Part shown: piece by piece, positions 16,635 to 24,363 of the stretch
Layout of the letters: each line of letters starts with the position of its first letter
Numbering within the stretch: position 1 is the stretch's first letter
Source of the DNA: Streptomyces actinomycinicus
Lineage (GTDB): Bacteria > Actinomycetota > Actinomycetes > Streptomycetales > Streptomycetaceae
Assembly: GCF_016741775.1 (NCBI RefSeq)
Contig: NZ_JAERRK010000016.1
Coordinates: 124,001 to 188,000, forward strand
Reading direction: 5' to 3'
DNA: 64,000 nt
Made by a program: the position numbers and the translations under genes
The notes under the pieces: model-generated
Database searches by the model: none
Told to the model about the DNA's origin: nothing
The model's input: the letters and a program-made list of their open reading frames with translations, nothing else

Positions 16635-17492
16635 TCAGGCTCCGCCGGTGCCGGGGACCGGGAACGCCCCGGTGGCCCGCCGCGTGATCTCCCCGTACAC
16701 CTCGGGGTCGGTCGTGTACGCGCCCAGGGCCACCGTCTTGCGGCTGCCGTGGTAGTCGGAGGAGCCCGTGACCAGCAGCCCCAGTTCCTTCGCGAGGCCG
16801 CGCAGCCGGGCCCGGGCGTCGGGGTCGTGGTCCATGTGGTCGACCTCGAGGCCGTCGAGACCGGCCTCGGCCAGCTCAGCGATGCGGAACTCCGGCACGG
16901 TCCGGCCGCGCTTGGCGGCGGCCGGGTGCGCGAACACGCAGACCCCGCCCGCGGCCTTGACCAGCCGGAGCGCCTCGAAGGGGTCGGTCTCGTGCTTCTC
17001 CACGAAGGCCCGTCCGCCGTCGGCCAGCCAGTCCTCGGTGAACGCGTCGCTCACGGTGGGTACGACGCCCAGCTCGACCAGCGCGGTCGCCACATGGGGC
17101 CGCCCGACGGAGCCGCCGGCGGCGATCCGCTCGACCTGCTCCCAGGTGACCGGGACATCCAGCGCGTTCAGCTTGGCGACCATGCCCTTGGCCCGCGGCA
17201 CCCGGTCGTCCCGGACCAGCTCCCGCTCGGCGAGCAGGGCGGGCTCCTCGGGATCGAAGAGGTAGGCCAGCATGTGCATCGAGACGCCGTCGATCCGGCA
17301 CGACAGCTCGGCACCGGTGACCAGCGTGACCCCTTCGGGCAGCGCGGCGATCGCCTCGGCGTACCCACGGGTGGTGTCGTGGTCGGTCAGCGCCATGACG
17401 TCCAGGCCCGCCGCGGCGGCGTTGCGCACCAGCTCGGCGGGGGTGTCCGTACCGTCGGAGGCCGTGGAGTGGCAGTGCAGGTCGATGCGCAC
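16635..17492 (-). CDS. PHP-domain phosphoesterase
   Basis: 285 residues from GTG 17492 (VRIDLHCHSTASDGT), chosen because GGAG lies 5-6 nt upstream. The PHP metal site is visible in order: HCHSTASDGTDTP, ALTDHDTTRG, an E in GAELSC, CVFAHPAA, and SDYHGS near the C-terminus. Proteins of this group (YciV/RNase AM-like or 3',5'-nucleoside bisphosphate phosphatase-like) hydrolyse phosphoesters with two or three metal ions. Which substrate applies here is not shown. Cytoplasmic. Confidence 0.9.
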   Translation of the reverse strand: MRIDLHCHSTASDGTDTPAELVRNAAAAGLDVMALTDHDTTRGYAEAIAALPEGVTLVTGAELSCRIDGVSMHMLAYLFDPEEPALLAERELVRDDRVPRAKGMVAKLNALDVPVTWEQVERIAAGGSVGRPHVATALVELGVVPTVSDAFTEDWLADGGRAFVEKHETDPFEALRLVKAAGGVCVFAHPAAAKRGRTVPEFRIAELAEAGLDGLEVDHMDHDPDARARLRGLAKELGLLVTGSSDYHGSRKTVALGAYTTDPEVYGEITRRATGAFPVPGTGGA

Positions 17493-17609
17493 GACGACTC
17501 CAGACGGTGACGGAAGGAACGGGGACACCTAAGGATAGCGGTGTTTTCCACCCCGGCTGTCACAGCCGAAACCGCCTGGCGCCCTTTACACCCGGCACCG
17601 CGACGGATG

Positions 17610-18251
17610 TCACGGCTGCAGCAGGCGCGGGGACAGCGCGCCGCACGGCACCAGGTCTATCTCCGCCCCCGCGTCCCGCAGGTCGGTCAGCACCAGCTCG
17701 TCGTACATCAGCAGCCCGGACTGCTCGGGCCACATCACCGCCCACAGCCACATACCGAGCGCCTCGCCGGCGAAGACGGCCCGGTCGTCGGGGGTGCGGG
17801 AGACGTGCCAGAGCGGGGTCGGCCGGCCGGCGGCCAGCACCTTGGCCTGCGGCGGCTTCTCCACGTTCATGTAGGGGCCCGGGTCCGGGCCGTCGATGCC
17901 GGCGTACTGCGCCCCGAGGCCGACACCCAGTTCCTCGGCGATCAGGATCAGCTCACCGGGGCCGCCGAGCGGGCCGGGACCCGAGCAGGCCACCGCGGTC
18001 GCACGGCCGCCGCTGCGGTCGTCGCCGGCGTACGCCACACCGGTGAACAGCCATCCGACCGGCAGCGGCCACGGCATCCACACCGGCACCTGCGTGCGGT
18101 GCACCACCACGGTGAGCGCCTCGACGCTGGGCGGGATCACGGGCTGCAGCGGATAGACCGTGCCGTGCACGTCGCACTGCCACGAATCGGCGAAGAGACC
18201 GGGAGCCCTGACCCGGCCACCGCACCTCGGGCAACTGGGTTCGCCCCTCAT
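17610..18251 (-). CDS. DUF6758-type protein with an N-terminal zinc ribbon
   Basis: 213 residues. Near the N-terminus, CPRCGGRV and, 20 residues on, WQCDVHG supply C-x2-C and C-x2-H, a probable zinc site. The rest is a mixed fold with strongly conserved-looking blocks such as PVWMPWPLPVGWLFTGVAYAG and GEALGMWLWAVMWPEQSGLL. The family is found in Streptomyces; function unknown. No signal peptide is visible. GGAG lies 5-8 nt before the ATG. The domain name is from memory and less certain than the gene itself. Confidence 0.82.
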   Translation of the reverse strand: MRGEPSCPRCGGRVRAPGLFADSWQCDVHGTVYPLQPVIPPSVEALTVVVHRTQVPVWMPWPLPVGWLFTGVAYAGDDRSGGRATAVACSGPGPLGGPGELILIAEELGVGLGAQYAGIDGPDPGPYMNVEKPPQAKVLAAGRPTPLWHVSRTPDDRAVFAGEALGMWLWAVMWPEQSGLLMYDELVLTDLRDAGAEIDLVPCGALSPRLLQP

Positions 18252-18624
18252 AGGGCTCCACGGTCCTACCCCTGCCCGCCCACGTCAAGGACGATCACCC
18301 GTCCGGACGGAACGCCCCGCCGGACCCGACTGGATGCCCTGTGCATTGAACAGCTCGGCTCACGATGTCCATGCATGGGCCAACTACCTACGTGAGGCGG
18401 GAGAAAGCGCAAGGCCCCCTCGGTGAGGGAGCCGGCGGCATGCTGCGGCAGCCCGGGGCCGAGGTCCTCGCGCTCGGCCACGGCCACCACGCTGCCGTAC
18501 GGCGCCGGGCCCCACGCACGACGCGGGTGGGACCGGAGCAGGAGCACGCCGCCGGGGGCGGCGTCAGCTCCTTCGCCAACTGGCCGGATCTCGCCTTGCG
18601 TTGGTGAGATCGGTCACCCAGGTG
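18252..18624. other. Gap with ambiguous coding potential
   Basis: 373 nt. Two overlapping frames have streptomycete-like third positions: plus, about 18371-18607 (MSMHGPTTYVRREK...), and minus, about 18380-18547 (VLLLRSHPRRAWGPA...). Neither has a convincing ribosome-binding site or a recognised domain, so neither is called. A hairpin at 18413-18433 is the only clear element. Confidence 0.45.
18413..18433 (-). terminator. 9-bp hairpin, possible terminator on the minus strand
   Basis: GGCCCCCTC and GAGGGAGCC pair with one mismatch around a GGT loop. On the minus strand the stem is followed by TTGCGCTTTC, so it may end the SUFU-gene transcript. Confidence 0.45.
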
Positions 18625-19209
18625 TCAGTCCAGCGGGACGGACCTGCGGGCGGGGTCGCGCAGGTCCGTCCCGTTCGCCAGCCAGCGCTCCTGGAGGGCC
18701 TGGGCGCCGTGCACCCGCTTCCAGGCAGCCTCGTTCGGGGTCATCGGCAGCAGCGGCAGGAACCGTACGGGGTCCATCGGGGCGTCCAGCTCCAGGTCCT
18801 CGACGAGACCGCCGGGCTCACCCACCAGGACGGAGGTGAAGGGGGCGTCGGGCCACAGCGGGCCGCCCACGTCCAAGGAGGCGCCAGGGGCCACCACCAG
18901 ACCCTCCACCTGCGGGGAAGCGGCCAGGACGGCGAGCGGGCGGAGCACCTTGTCGGTGTCGGCGAGGCCCGCCCGGACCGACAGGACCAGCTCCGCGCGG
19001 GGACCCTCGACGGGGTCGGCGACCATCGCGGTGGGGTCCGTCATGGGGTGCGCGGACATGCCGAGGGTGGCGTACCGGACGACGTCCCCCTCACCGAAGC
19101 GGAGCACCTCGATGCGGTCCGCACCGAGGAACGTGACCGCGGCGCGCGCGTCCGGTTCACCCAGCGCGGTGTTCAACCGAGCCTCGACCAGAGGAAGAAC
19201 ATCAACCAT
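18625..19209 (-). CDS. Suppressor-of-fused (SUFU) domain protein
   Basis: 194 residues from ATG 19209 (MVDVLPLVEARLNTALGEP). The SUFU-like domain covers the whole protein, including VTFLGADRIEVLRFGEGDVVRYATLGMSAHPM and the C-terminal FLPLLPMTPNEAAWKRVHG, the usual SUFU ending that contacts the ligand face. Bacterial SUFU-fold proteins often act as immunity proteins for polymorphic toxins. No toxin gene is nearby, and this one stands alone next to corA, so a housekeeping protein-binding role is equally possible. Cytoplasmic. TATGCT lies 6 nt before the ATG, which suggests a leaderless mRNA. Confidence 0.85.
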   Translation of the reverse strand: MVDVLPLVEARLNTALGEPDARAAVTFLGADRIEVLRFGEGDVVRYATLGMSAHPMTDPTAMVADPVEGPRAELVLSVRAGLADTDKVLRPLAVLAASPQVEGLVVAPGASLDVGGPLWPDAPFTSVLVGEPGGLVEDLELDAPMDPVRFLPLLPMTPNEAAWKRVHGAQALQERWLANGTDLRDPARRSVPLD

Positions 19210-19215
19210 GCGGTG

Positions 19216-19221
19216 AGCATA
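19216..19221 (-). promoter_or_regulatory. -10-like hexamer TATGCT for the SUFU gene
   Basis: TATGCT ends 6 nt before the ATG at 19209; no Shine-Dalgarno sequence is present. Confidence 0.45.
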
Positions 19222-19251
19222 GAACTCGTCAGTAGCGGGCAAAGCGGCGCC

Positions 19252-19277
19252 TTGACACAACGGGCGGCTGCTACGCT
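19252..19277 (+). promoter_or_regulatory. Candidate corA promoter
   Basis: A consensus -35 box TTGACA (19252-19257) is followed by TACGCT (19272-19277), but the 14-nt spacer is short. If used, the mRNA would carry a leader of about 400 nt before corA. Confidence 0.35.
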
Positions 19278-19374
19278 GAGCCGGTGGTTCGGGACAGCAC
19301 GCAGAGCGCGCCGTCAAGTCCCGACGCCGATGAGACTCCCTTACGAGGGACCGGCCGGAGGAGGTGGGGCTGTC

Positions 19375-19422
19375 ATGGATCGAAGTCGACCGTGCAGTAC
19401 CACTCGCTCTTCCTGCCGCTGA
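19375..19422 (+). CDS. 15-residue leader peptide upstream of corA
   Basis: MDRSRPCSTTRSSCR, with a strong GGAGGAGG 10 nt before its ATG. It contains two cysteines, four arginines and four serines and ends 260 nt before corA. Short ORFs in long leaders of magnesium-transporter genes can regulate transcription or translation by ribosome stalling (mgtL is the known case). Whether this one does so is inference. The codon mixture is unlike that of a normal gene, and it could be chance. Confidence 0.35.
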   Translation: MDRSRPCSTTRSSCR

Positions 19423-19682
19423 TGTAGTTACTGGCTGGCTGCCGCCTTCCCCGTGCGCGTCACCGTTCGGAAGAGCACTTCGTCTCGCTTTGCCTGATCC
19501 GTCTGATCATCCGATCCGCCCGATCGAATCAGTCCTGCATCAGTAGCGAAGTCGCCACCGCGACGGTGCGGTGCTCCCCGCTTTGTGGACGTGCCAAACA
19601 TGCACAGGCACACGTCCCCATTCCGGGTAGTTCCACCCGACGCCGGCGCACTTTCGCTGCCCGCCCGCGAAGGAGCCTGCCC

Positions 19683-20825
19683 ATGTCGATGATCCGCGAC
19701 CTGCGCGCCGTGGTCCGTCCGTCGTCCCGTGTGTCACTGCGCAAGGTCACCGGCGCCCCGTACGACAGCGGTGCCTCGTACGACACCACCCGCGACCCGG
19801 CCACGCCCTCGGCCGTCGTGGACTGTGCCGTCTACCGCGACGGCGCACGCGTGGCGAGCGACAAGCCGCTGAGCCCGCACGAGGCGATGCGCCTGGTACG
19901 CCGTGACGGCGGCTTCGTCTGGATCGGGCTGCACGAGCCCACCGAGGCCGAATTCGCCGGTATCGCGCGCGAGTTCGGGCTGCACCCGCTGGCCGTCGAG
20001 GACGCGGTGCAGGCCCATCAGCGCCCGAAGCTGGAGCGCTACGACGACTCCCTCTTCACGGTCTTCAAGACCATCCACTACGTCGAGCACGACCGGCTCA
20101 CCGCCAACAGCGAGGTCGTGGAGACCGGCGAGGTCATGTGCTTCACCGGCCGGGACTTCTTCATCACCGTCCGGCACGGCGGGCAGGGCTCGCTGCGAGC
20201 GCTGCGGCACCGGCTCCAGGACGACCCCGAACTGCTCGCCAAGGGCCCCTCGGCCGTGCTGCACGCCATCGCCGACCACGTCGTCGACGGCTACATCGCG
20301 GTCGCCGACGCCGTGCAGGACGACATCGACGAGGTGGAGACCGAGGTCTTCTCACCCGGCCGCAAGGGCGGGGTCTCGCGCGGTGTGGACTCGGCCCGCA
20401 TCTACCAACTCAAGCGTGAGGTACTGGAGTTCAAGCGCGCGGTCGCACCCCTGCTGCGGCCCATGCAGCTGCTGAGCGAGCGGCCGATGCGACTGATCGA
20501 CCCGGACATCCAGAAGTACTTCCGGGACGTCGCCGACCACCTGGCCCGGGTCCAGGAGCAGGTGCTGGGCTTCGACGAACTCCTCAACTCCATCCTCCAG
20601 GCCAACCTCGCGCAGGCGTCCGTCGCGCAGAACGAGGACATGCGCAAGATCACGTCCTGGGCGGCGATCATCGCCGTGCCGACAATGGTGTGCGGGGTGT
20701 ACGGCATGAACTTCGACTACATGCCGGAGACGCACTGGCGGTTCGGCTACCCGGTGATCATGGCCATCACCGGGGTCATCTGCCTCGGCATCCACCGCAC
20801 CCTGAAGCGCAACGGCTGGCTGTGA
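19683..20825 (+). CDS. corA: CorA family Mg2+/Co2+ transporter
   Basis: 380 residues from ATG 19683, which has AAGGAG upstream. A long cytoplasmic N-terminal domain (VWIGLHEPTEAEF..., HPLAVEDAVQAHQRPKLERYDDSLFTVFKT) leads through a helical stalk into two C-terminal transmembrane helices. The selectivity signature YGMNFDYMPE is near residue 340, and the basic end KRNGWL is typical. The protein forms a pentameric inner-membrane channel for divalent cations. The long upstream region with a short leader ORF suggests leader-based regulation. The magnesium theme is shared with the MgtE-N/CBS gene 1.6 kb downstream. Confidence 0.95.
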   Translation: MSMIRDLRAVVRPSSRVSLRKVTGAPYDSGASYDTTRDPATPSAVVDCAVYRDGARVASDKPLSPHEAMRLVRRDGGFVWIGLHEPTEAEFAGIAREFGLHPLAVEDAVQAHQRPKLERYDDSLFTVFKTIHYVEHDRLTANSEVVETGEVMCFTGRDFFITVRHGGQGSLRALRHRLQDDPELLAKGPSAVLHAIADHVVDGYIAVADAVQDDIDEVETEVFSPGRKGGVSRGVDSARIYQLKREVLEFKRAVAPLLRPMQLLSERPMRLIDPDIQKYFRDVADHLARVQEQVLGFDELLNSILQANLAQASVAQNEDMRKITSWAAIIAVPTMVCGVYGMNFDYMPETHWRFGYPVIMAITGVICLGIHRTLKRNGWL

Positions 20826-20845
20826 GCGGGGCCGGACCGCCTGGA

Positions 20846-20851
20846 TAGGCT
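20846..20851 (+). promoter_or_regulatory. -10 hexamer TAGGCT for a leaderless mRNA
   Basis: TAGGCT, a very common streptomycete -10, lies 7 nt before the ATG at 20859. No ribosome-binding site fits in between. Confidence 0.5.
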
Positions 20852-20858
20852 GGGGCCC

Positions 20859-21374
20859 ATGACAAGCGAGCTGCTCGACCGGGCCCTCATCGAGGAGGCC
20901 TCGAAGAAGTCCGGCCTGATCTGGGTCAGGGGTGCGGGTGCCCCGGCCGCGCGTGCGCTGTGGCACGTGTGGCACGAGGGCGCCGTGTGCGTGGTCGGCG
21001 ACGGCCCCGGTGAGCAGCCGCTGGAAGGGCTCACCGCCGGAGGCTCGGCCGAGGTGAGCGTGCGCAGCAAGGACAAGGGCGGCCGGCTGGTGACGTTCCC
21101 GGCGACCGTGGCCGAGCTGGCGGCCGGCTCCGAGGAGTGGGACGCGGTCGTCGCCGAGCTGAAGGGCAAGCGGCTGAACGCGCCCGACGGCGAGGAGATG
21201 CCGGCCCGCTGGGCCCGCGAGTGCCGGGTGCTCCGCCTGGTGCCGACGGGATCCGTGACACCGGTACCGCCCGACAGCCTCGCCGAGCGCCCCGTGCCCA
21301 CACCGGCCACGACCCGCCGCCCGGTCCCGGCGGCCCTGCCAAAGCTGCTGCTCAAGCGCCGCAAGGCCAAGTGA
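20859..21374 (+). CDS. Conserved hypothetical protein, unknown function
   Basis: 171 residues. The N-terminal 125 residues look like one compact alpha/beta domain, with SGLIWVRGAGAPAARALWHVWHEGAVCVV, a GEQPLEGL turn and a C-terminal WARECRVLRLVP. The overall pattern recalls the split-barrel of pyridoxamine-phosphate-oxidase-like proteins, but I cannot confirm this. The last 45 residues are Pro/Arg/Lys-rich and disordered. No membrane segment. It follows corA after 33 nt but has its own -10 box and is convergent with a lipoprotein gene. Confidence 0.8.
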   Translation: MTSELLDRALIEEASKKSGLIWVRGAGAPAARALWHVWHEGAVCVVGDGPGEQPLEGLTAGGSAEVSVRSKDKGGRLVTFPATVAELAAGSEEWDAVVAELKGKRLNAPDGEEMPARWARECRVLRLVPTGSVTPVPPDSLAERPVPTPATTRRPVPAALPKLLLKRRKAK

Positions 21375-21377
21375 ACG

Positions 21378-21400
21378 GCGCCGGCTGAGCGCGCCGGCGC
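21378..21400. terminator. Hairpin between convergent genes
   Basis: GCGCCGGC (21378-21385) and GCCGGCGC (21393-21400) form a perfect 8-bp stem 3 nt after the stop of the hypothetical gene, in the gap to the convergent lipoprotein gene. Confidence 0.5.
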
Positions 21401-21469
21401 TGTACCCCGCGGTGTCGGGAGTCACCGGCGGGCGCCGACGGCACCGCCGGAGCGCGCCCCTTGCCGGCA

Positions 21470-22216
21470 CTACGACGTCGGCAGTTGCCTGCCGTAGTCC
21501 ACCGTCTCCGTCCTGGCCGGCTGGGTGACGGTGAAGTCCTTGCCCCAGTCCGAGAAGCGGAGCGTCCCGGCGCCGCCGGCGCGGACCAGGCGGAGGGGGT
21601 ACGGCTTGCCCTCCAGGGAGACGTCCAGCGTGCCGCCGGAACCCTTGTCACCGGTGATGCGGATCGTACGGGTACCCGACTGATCGGCATGGTGGCCGTC
21701 GGCCGCCAGCGAGCCGTGCAGCGTGAGCAGGCCCTCGAGGAGGACGGCCTTGTCCGTGAAGCCGCTGAACTTCTTGTACGCGGGATCCCCCTGGGGCACC
21801 TTCACGTACTTGCCGTCCAGCTTGCCCGTCGCGCCGTCGTTGCCGTCGGCGTGGTTCCAGAAGTCCGCGTCGGCCTTGAGATACAGCTGCTCCCCGATCC
21901 GCAGCAGTTTGAAGGTGGCCCCCTGCGAGGTCACGGACCCGGTCCCACCGTCGGCCTTCAACTGCATGTCCAGCCGGTAGGTACGGCCACTGGTGACGAC
22001 GGTCCCGGACAGCCGTACGGCGGACGCCGCGTCCGCCGCGGACCGCGTCTTCGCCTGGATCTGGGCGGCGGGCAGCTTGCCCACACCGTTCGTCCCGGCG
22101 TCCGGATCGTCGTCGCCACCGCACCCCGACAGCACCATCGCTCCCGTCAAGGCCAGTGCGCAGCTCGCGGTCACCAGCACGGACCGGCGGGTACGGCCCT
22201 GGGGAATCGCAGTCAC
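21470..22216 (-). CDS. LppX/LprG-like lipoprotein
   Basis: 248 residues from GTG 22216. A basic n-region (RTRRSVLVTAS) and a hydrophobic segment precede the lipobox L-S-G-C (Cys32), so it should be lipid-anchored on the outer face of the membrane. The mature part (AADAASAVRLSGTVVTSGRTYRLDMQL..., GEQLYLKADADFWNH) resembles the LppX/LprAFG family, whose half-barrel carries lipids between membrane and envelope. The ligand here is unknown. AAAGG lies 12 nt upstream of the start. It diverges from the MgtE-N/CBS gene. Confidence 0.85.
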   Translation of the reverse strand: MTAIPQGRTRRSVLVTASCALALTGAMVLSGCGGDDDPDAGTNGVGKLPAAQIQAKTRSAADAASAVRLSGTVVTSGRTYRLDMQLKADGGTGSVTSQGATFKLLRIGEQLYLKADADFWNHADGNDGATGKLDGKYVKVPQGDPAYKKFSGFTDKAVLLEGLLTLHGSLAADGHHADQSGTRTIRITGDKGSGGTLDVSLEGKPYPLRLVRAGGAGTLRFSDWGKDFTVTQPARTETVDYGRQLPTS

Positions 22217-22423
22217 AGGTGGGGTCGCCTTTCTGACGGTTCCTGAGCGGCGTACCGCAGCGTACCGGTGCCCCGGCCACCCGGCGGAGCCGGTCCGTCC
22301 GGACTGCCCACCAGGGCGTATCCGACCGGTACGGGCTAGCCTGAAGCGCACGCGAGCGGGCACATGCGAGCAGACCCCACGCAACAGCAGTCCCCGCGAT
22401 TCCCAGGCAAAGGAAGCAGAGCC

Positions 22424-23716
22424 ATGGCAGCCGGCGCCCCCCGGATCTTCGTCTCGCACATCGCCGGGGTTCCCGTCTTCGATCCGACCGGTGACCAGGT
22501 CGGCCGCGTACGCGACCTGGTCGTGATGCTGCGCGTGGGCCGCAGACCTCCGCGCGTCCTCGGCCTGGTCGTGGAGCTGTCCAACCGGCGCCGCATCTTC
22601 CTGCCCATGACCCGGGTCACCGGCATCGAGTCCGGCCAGGTCATCACCACCGGCGTGGTGAACGTGCGGCGCTTCGAACAGCGGCCCACCGAGCGGCTGG
22701 TCTTCGGCGAGCTGCTGGACCGGCGCGTGACGCTGGTGGAGACCGGCGAGGAGGTCACCGTCCTCGACGTGTCCGTGCAGCAGTTGCCCGCCCGCCGGGA
22801 CTGGGAGGTCGACCGGGTCTTCCTGCGCAAGGGGAAGAAGGGCGGCGCCTTCCGCCGGGCCAAGGGCGAGACCCTGACCGCCGAGTGGTCCGCCGTCACC
22901 GGCTTCTCGCTGGAGGAGCACGGGCAGGGCGCCGAGAGCCTGCTCGCCACCTTCGAGCAGTTGCGCCCCGCCGACCTCGCCAACGTCCTGCACCACCTCT
23001 CCCCGAAGCGGCGCGCCGAGGTCGCGGCGGCCCTGGACGACGACCGGCTCGCCGACGTGCTGGAGGAACTGCCGGAGGACGACCAGATCGAGATCCTCGG
23101 CAAGCTGAAGGAGGAACGCGCGGCGGACGTGCTGGAGGCGATGGACCCGGACGACGCGGCCGACCTGCTGTCCGAACTGCCCGAGGAGGACAAGGAGCGG
23201 CTGCTGAGCCTGATGCAGCCGGCCGACGCGGCCGACATGCGGCGCCTGATGTCGTACGAGGAGCACACGGCCGGCGGCCTGATGACGACGGAGCCGATCG
23301 TGCTGCGGCCCGACGCCACCGTCGCCGACGCGCTCGCCCGGGTCCGCAACCAGGACCTGTCCCCCGCCCTCGCGGCCCAGGTGTACGTCTGCCGGCCGCC
23401 GGACGAGACCCCGACCGGCAAGTACCTGGGCACGGTCCACTTCCAGCGGCTGCTGCGCGACCCGCCGTACACCTTGGTCAGCTCGCTGGTCGACGACGAT
23501 CTGCAGCCCCTGGACCCGGACGCCACCCTGCCGCTCATCGCCGGTTTCTTCGCCACCTACGACATGGTGGCCGCGCCGGTGGTGGACGAGTCCGGCTCCC
23601 TGCTCGGCGCGGTGACCGTGGACGACGTACTGGACCACATGCTGCCCGACGACTGGCGGGAGACCGAGTTCCACCTCGACGAATCGGGAGAGGAGGCGCC
23701 CGCTCATGACTCCTGA
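22424..23716 (+). CDS. MgtE N-terminal/CBS domain protein without a membrane channel
   Basis: 430 residues, ATG with AAAGGAAG upstream. An N-terminal PRC-barrel-like domain (FVSHIAGVPVFDPTGDQVGRVRDLVV) is followed by an MgtE_N helical superhelix with the repeated pattern LRPADLANVLHHLSPKRR and LPEDDQIEILGKL, then a CBS pair (GGLMTTEPIVLRPDATVADAL and VVDESGSLLGAVTVDDVLDHM). In true MgtE transporters these cytosolic domains sense Mg2+ and gate a five-helix channel. Here no transmembrane segment follows, so it is a soluble sensor-like protein. The DUF1003 gene overlaps its end by 11 nt and encodes two helices, which makes it a likely membrane partner. Confidence 0.9.
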   Translation: MAAGAPRIFVSHIAGVPVFDPTGDQVGRVRDLVVMLRVGRRPPRVLGLVVELSNRRRIFLPMTRVTGIESGQVITTGVVNVRRFEQRPTERLVFGELLDRRVTLVETGEEVTVLDVSVQQLPARRDWEVDRVFLRKGKKGGAFRRAKGETLTAEWSAVTGFSLEEHGQGAESLLATFEQLRPADLANVLHHLSPKRRAEVAAALDDDRLADVLEELPEDDQIEILGKLKEERAADVLEAMDPDDAADLLSELPEEDKERLLSLMQPADAADMRRLMSYEEHTAGGLMTTEPIVLRPDATVADALARVRNQDLSPALAAQVYVCRPPDETPTGKYLGTVHFQRLLRDPPYTLVSSLVDDDLQPLDPDATLPLIAGFFATYDMVAAPVVDESGSLLGAVTVDDVLDHMLPDDWRETEFHLDESGEEAPAHDS

Positions 23717-24320
23717 GCGCGAGACCGCGACCCGCGACCGTCATCCGTCGGGCGCCACGGCCGCCACCCGGCCCCGGGTGCTGCGGCTGGACCAGCCGCG
23801 CCCGCCCCGCCGGCGGTTCCTGCCCGAGTGGGACCCGGAGGCCTTCGGCCGGCTCTCGGAGCGGATCGCCCGCTTCCTGGGCACCGGGCGCTTCATCGTC
23901 TGGATGACGGTCGTCATCATCCTGTGGGTGCTGTGGAACGTCGCCGCGCCGGTGGCGCTGCGCTTCGACCAGTACCCGTTCATCTTCCTGACCCTGATGC
24001 TCTCCCTCCAGGCCTCCTACGCGGCCCCGCTGATCCTGCTCGCGCAGAACAGGCAGGACGACCGCGACCGGGTCAACCTGGAGCAGGACCGCAAGCAGAA
24101 CGAGCGGTCCATCGCCGACACCGAGTACCTCACCCGCGAGGTCGCCGCGCTGCGCACGGGCCTGGGCGAGGTGGCCACCCGCGACTGGATCCGCTCCGAG
24201 TTGCAGGACCTGCTCAAGGAGCTGGAGGAGCGCCGCCGCCACGACGGGCACGCGGGTCACGTCGTATTCCCGGCGGAACGGGCAGAACGTCCGCCAGGAC
24301 GTGACACAGACGACCGTTGA
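23706..24320 (+). CDS. DUF1003 membrane protein
   Basis: 204 residues, overlapping the end of the MgtE-N/CBS gene by 11 nt, so translation is coupled. Two transmembrane helices (FIVWMTVVIILWVLWNVA and FIFLTLMLSLQASYAAPLIL) are followed by the family's LLAQNRQDDRDRVNLEQDR motif and a charged helical C-terminus that may form a coiled coil (EYLTREVAALRTGLGEV...). Function unknown. The genetic coupling suggests that it forms a membrane anchor or channel with the sensor-like upstream protein. It is followed by mrp after 43 nt. Confidence 0.9.
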   Translation: MTPERETATRDRHPSGATAATRPRVLRLDQPRPPRRRFLPEWDPEAFGRLSERIARFLGTGRFIVWMTVVIILWVLWNVAAPVALRFDQYPFIFLTLMLSLQASYAAPLILLAQNRQDDRDRVNLEQDRKQNERSIADTEYLTREVAALRTGLGEVATRDWIRSELQDLLKELEERRRHDGHAGHVVFPAERAERPPGRDTDDR

Positions 24321-24350
24321 GGGGCATCCCGGACGCCCGGCGGAGCGCCG

Positions 24351-24356
24351 TACCAT
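24351..24356 (+). promoter_or_regulatory. -10-like hexamer TACCAT before mrp
   Basis: TACCAT lies 7 nt before the ATG at 24364, inside the gap after the DUF1003 gene. It suggests that mrp has its own leaderless transcript in addition to any read-through. Confidence 0.35.
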
Positions 24357-24363
24357 CGTCCTT

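Noticed and set aside
18601..19422. 273-codon plus-strand frame antisense to the SUFU gene
   Set aside because: Shadow of the SUFU gene; only the last 15 codons, which have their own ribosome-binding site, are kept as a possible leader ORF.
19278..19682. M-box or other known riboswitch upstream of corA
   Set aside because: No recognisable M-box, ydaO, SAM or cobalamin core could be matched by eye; only a leader ORF and a weak hairpin were seen.
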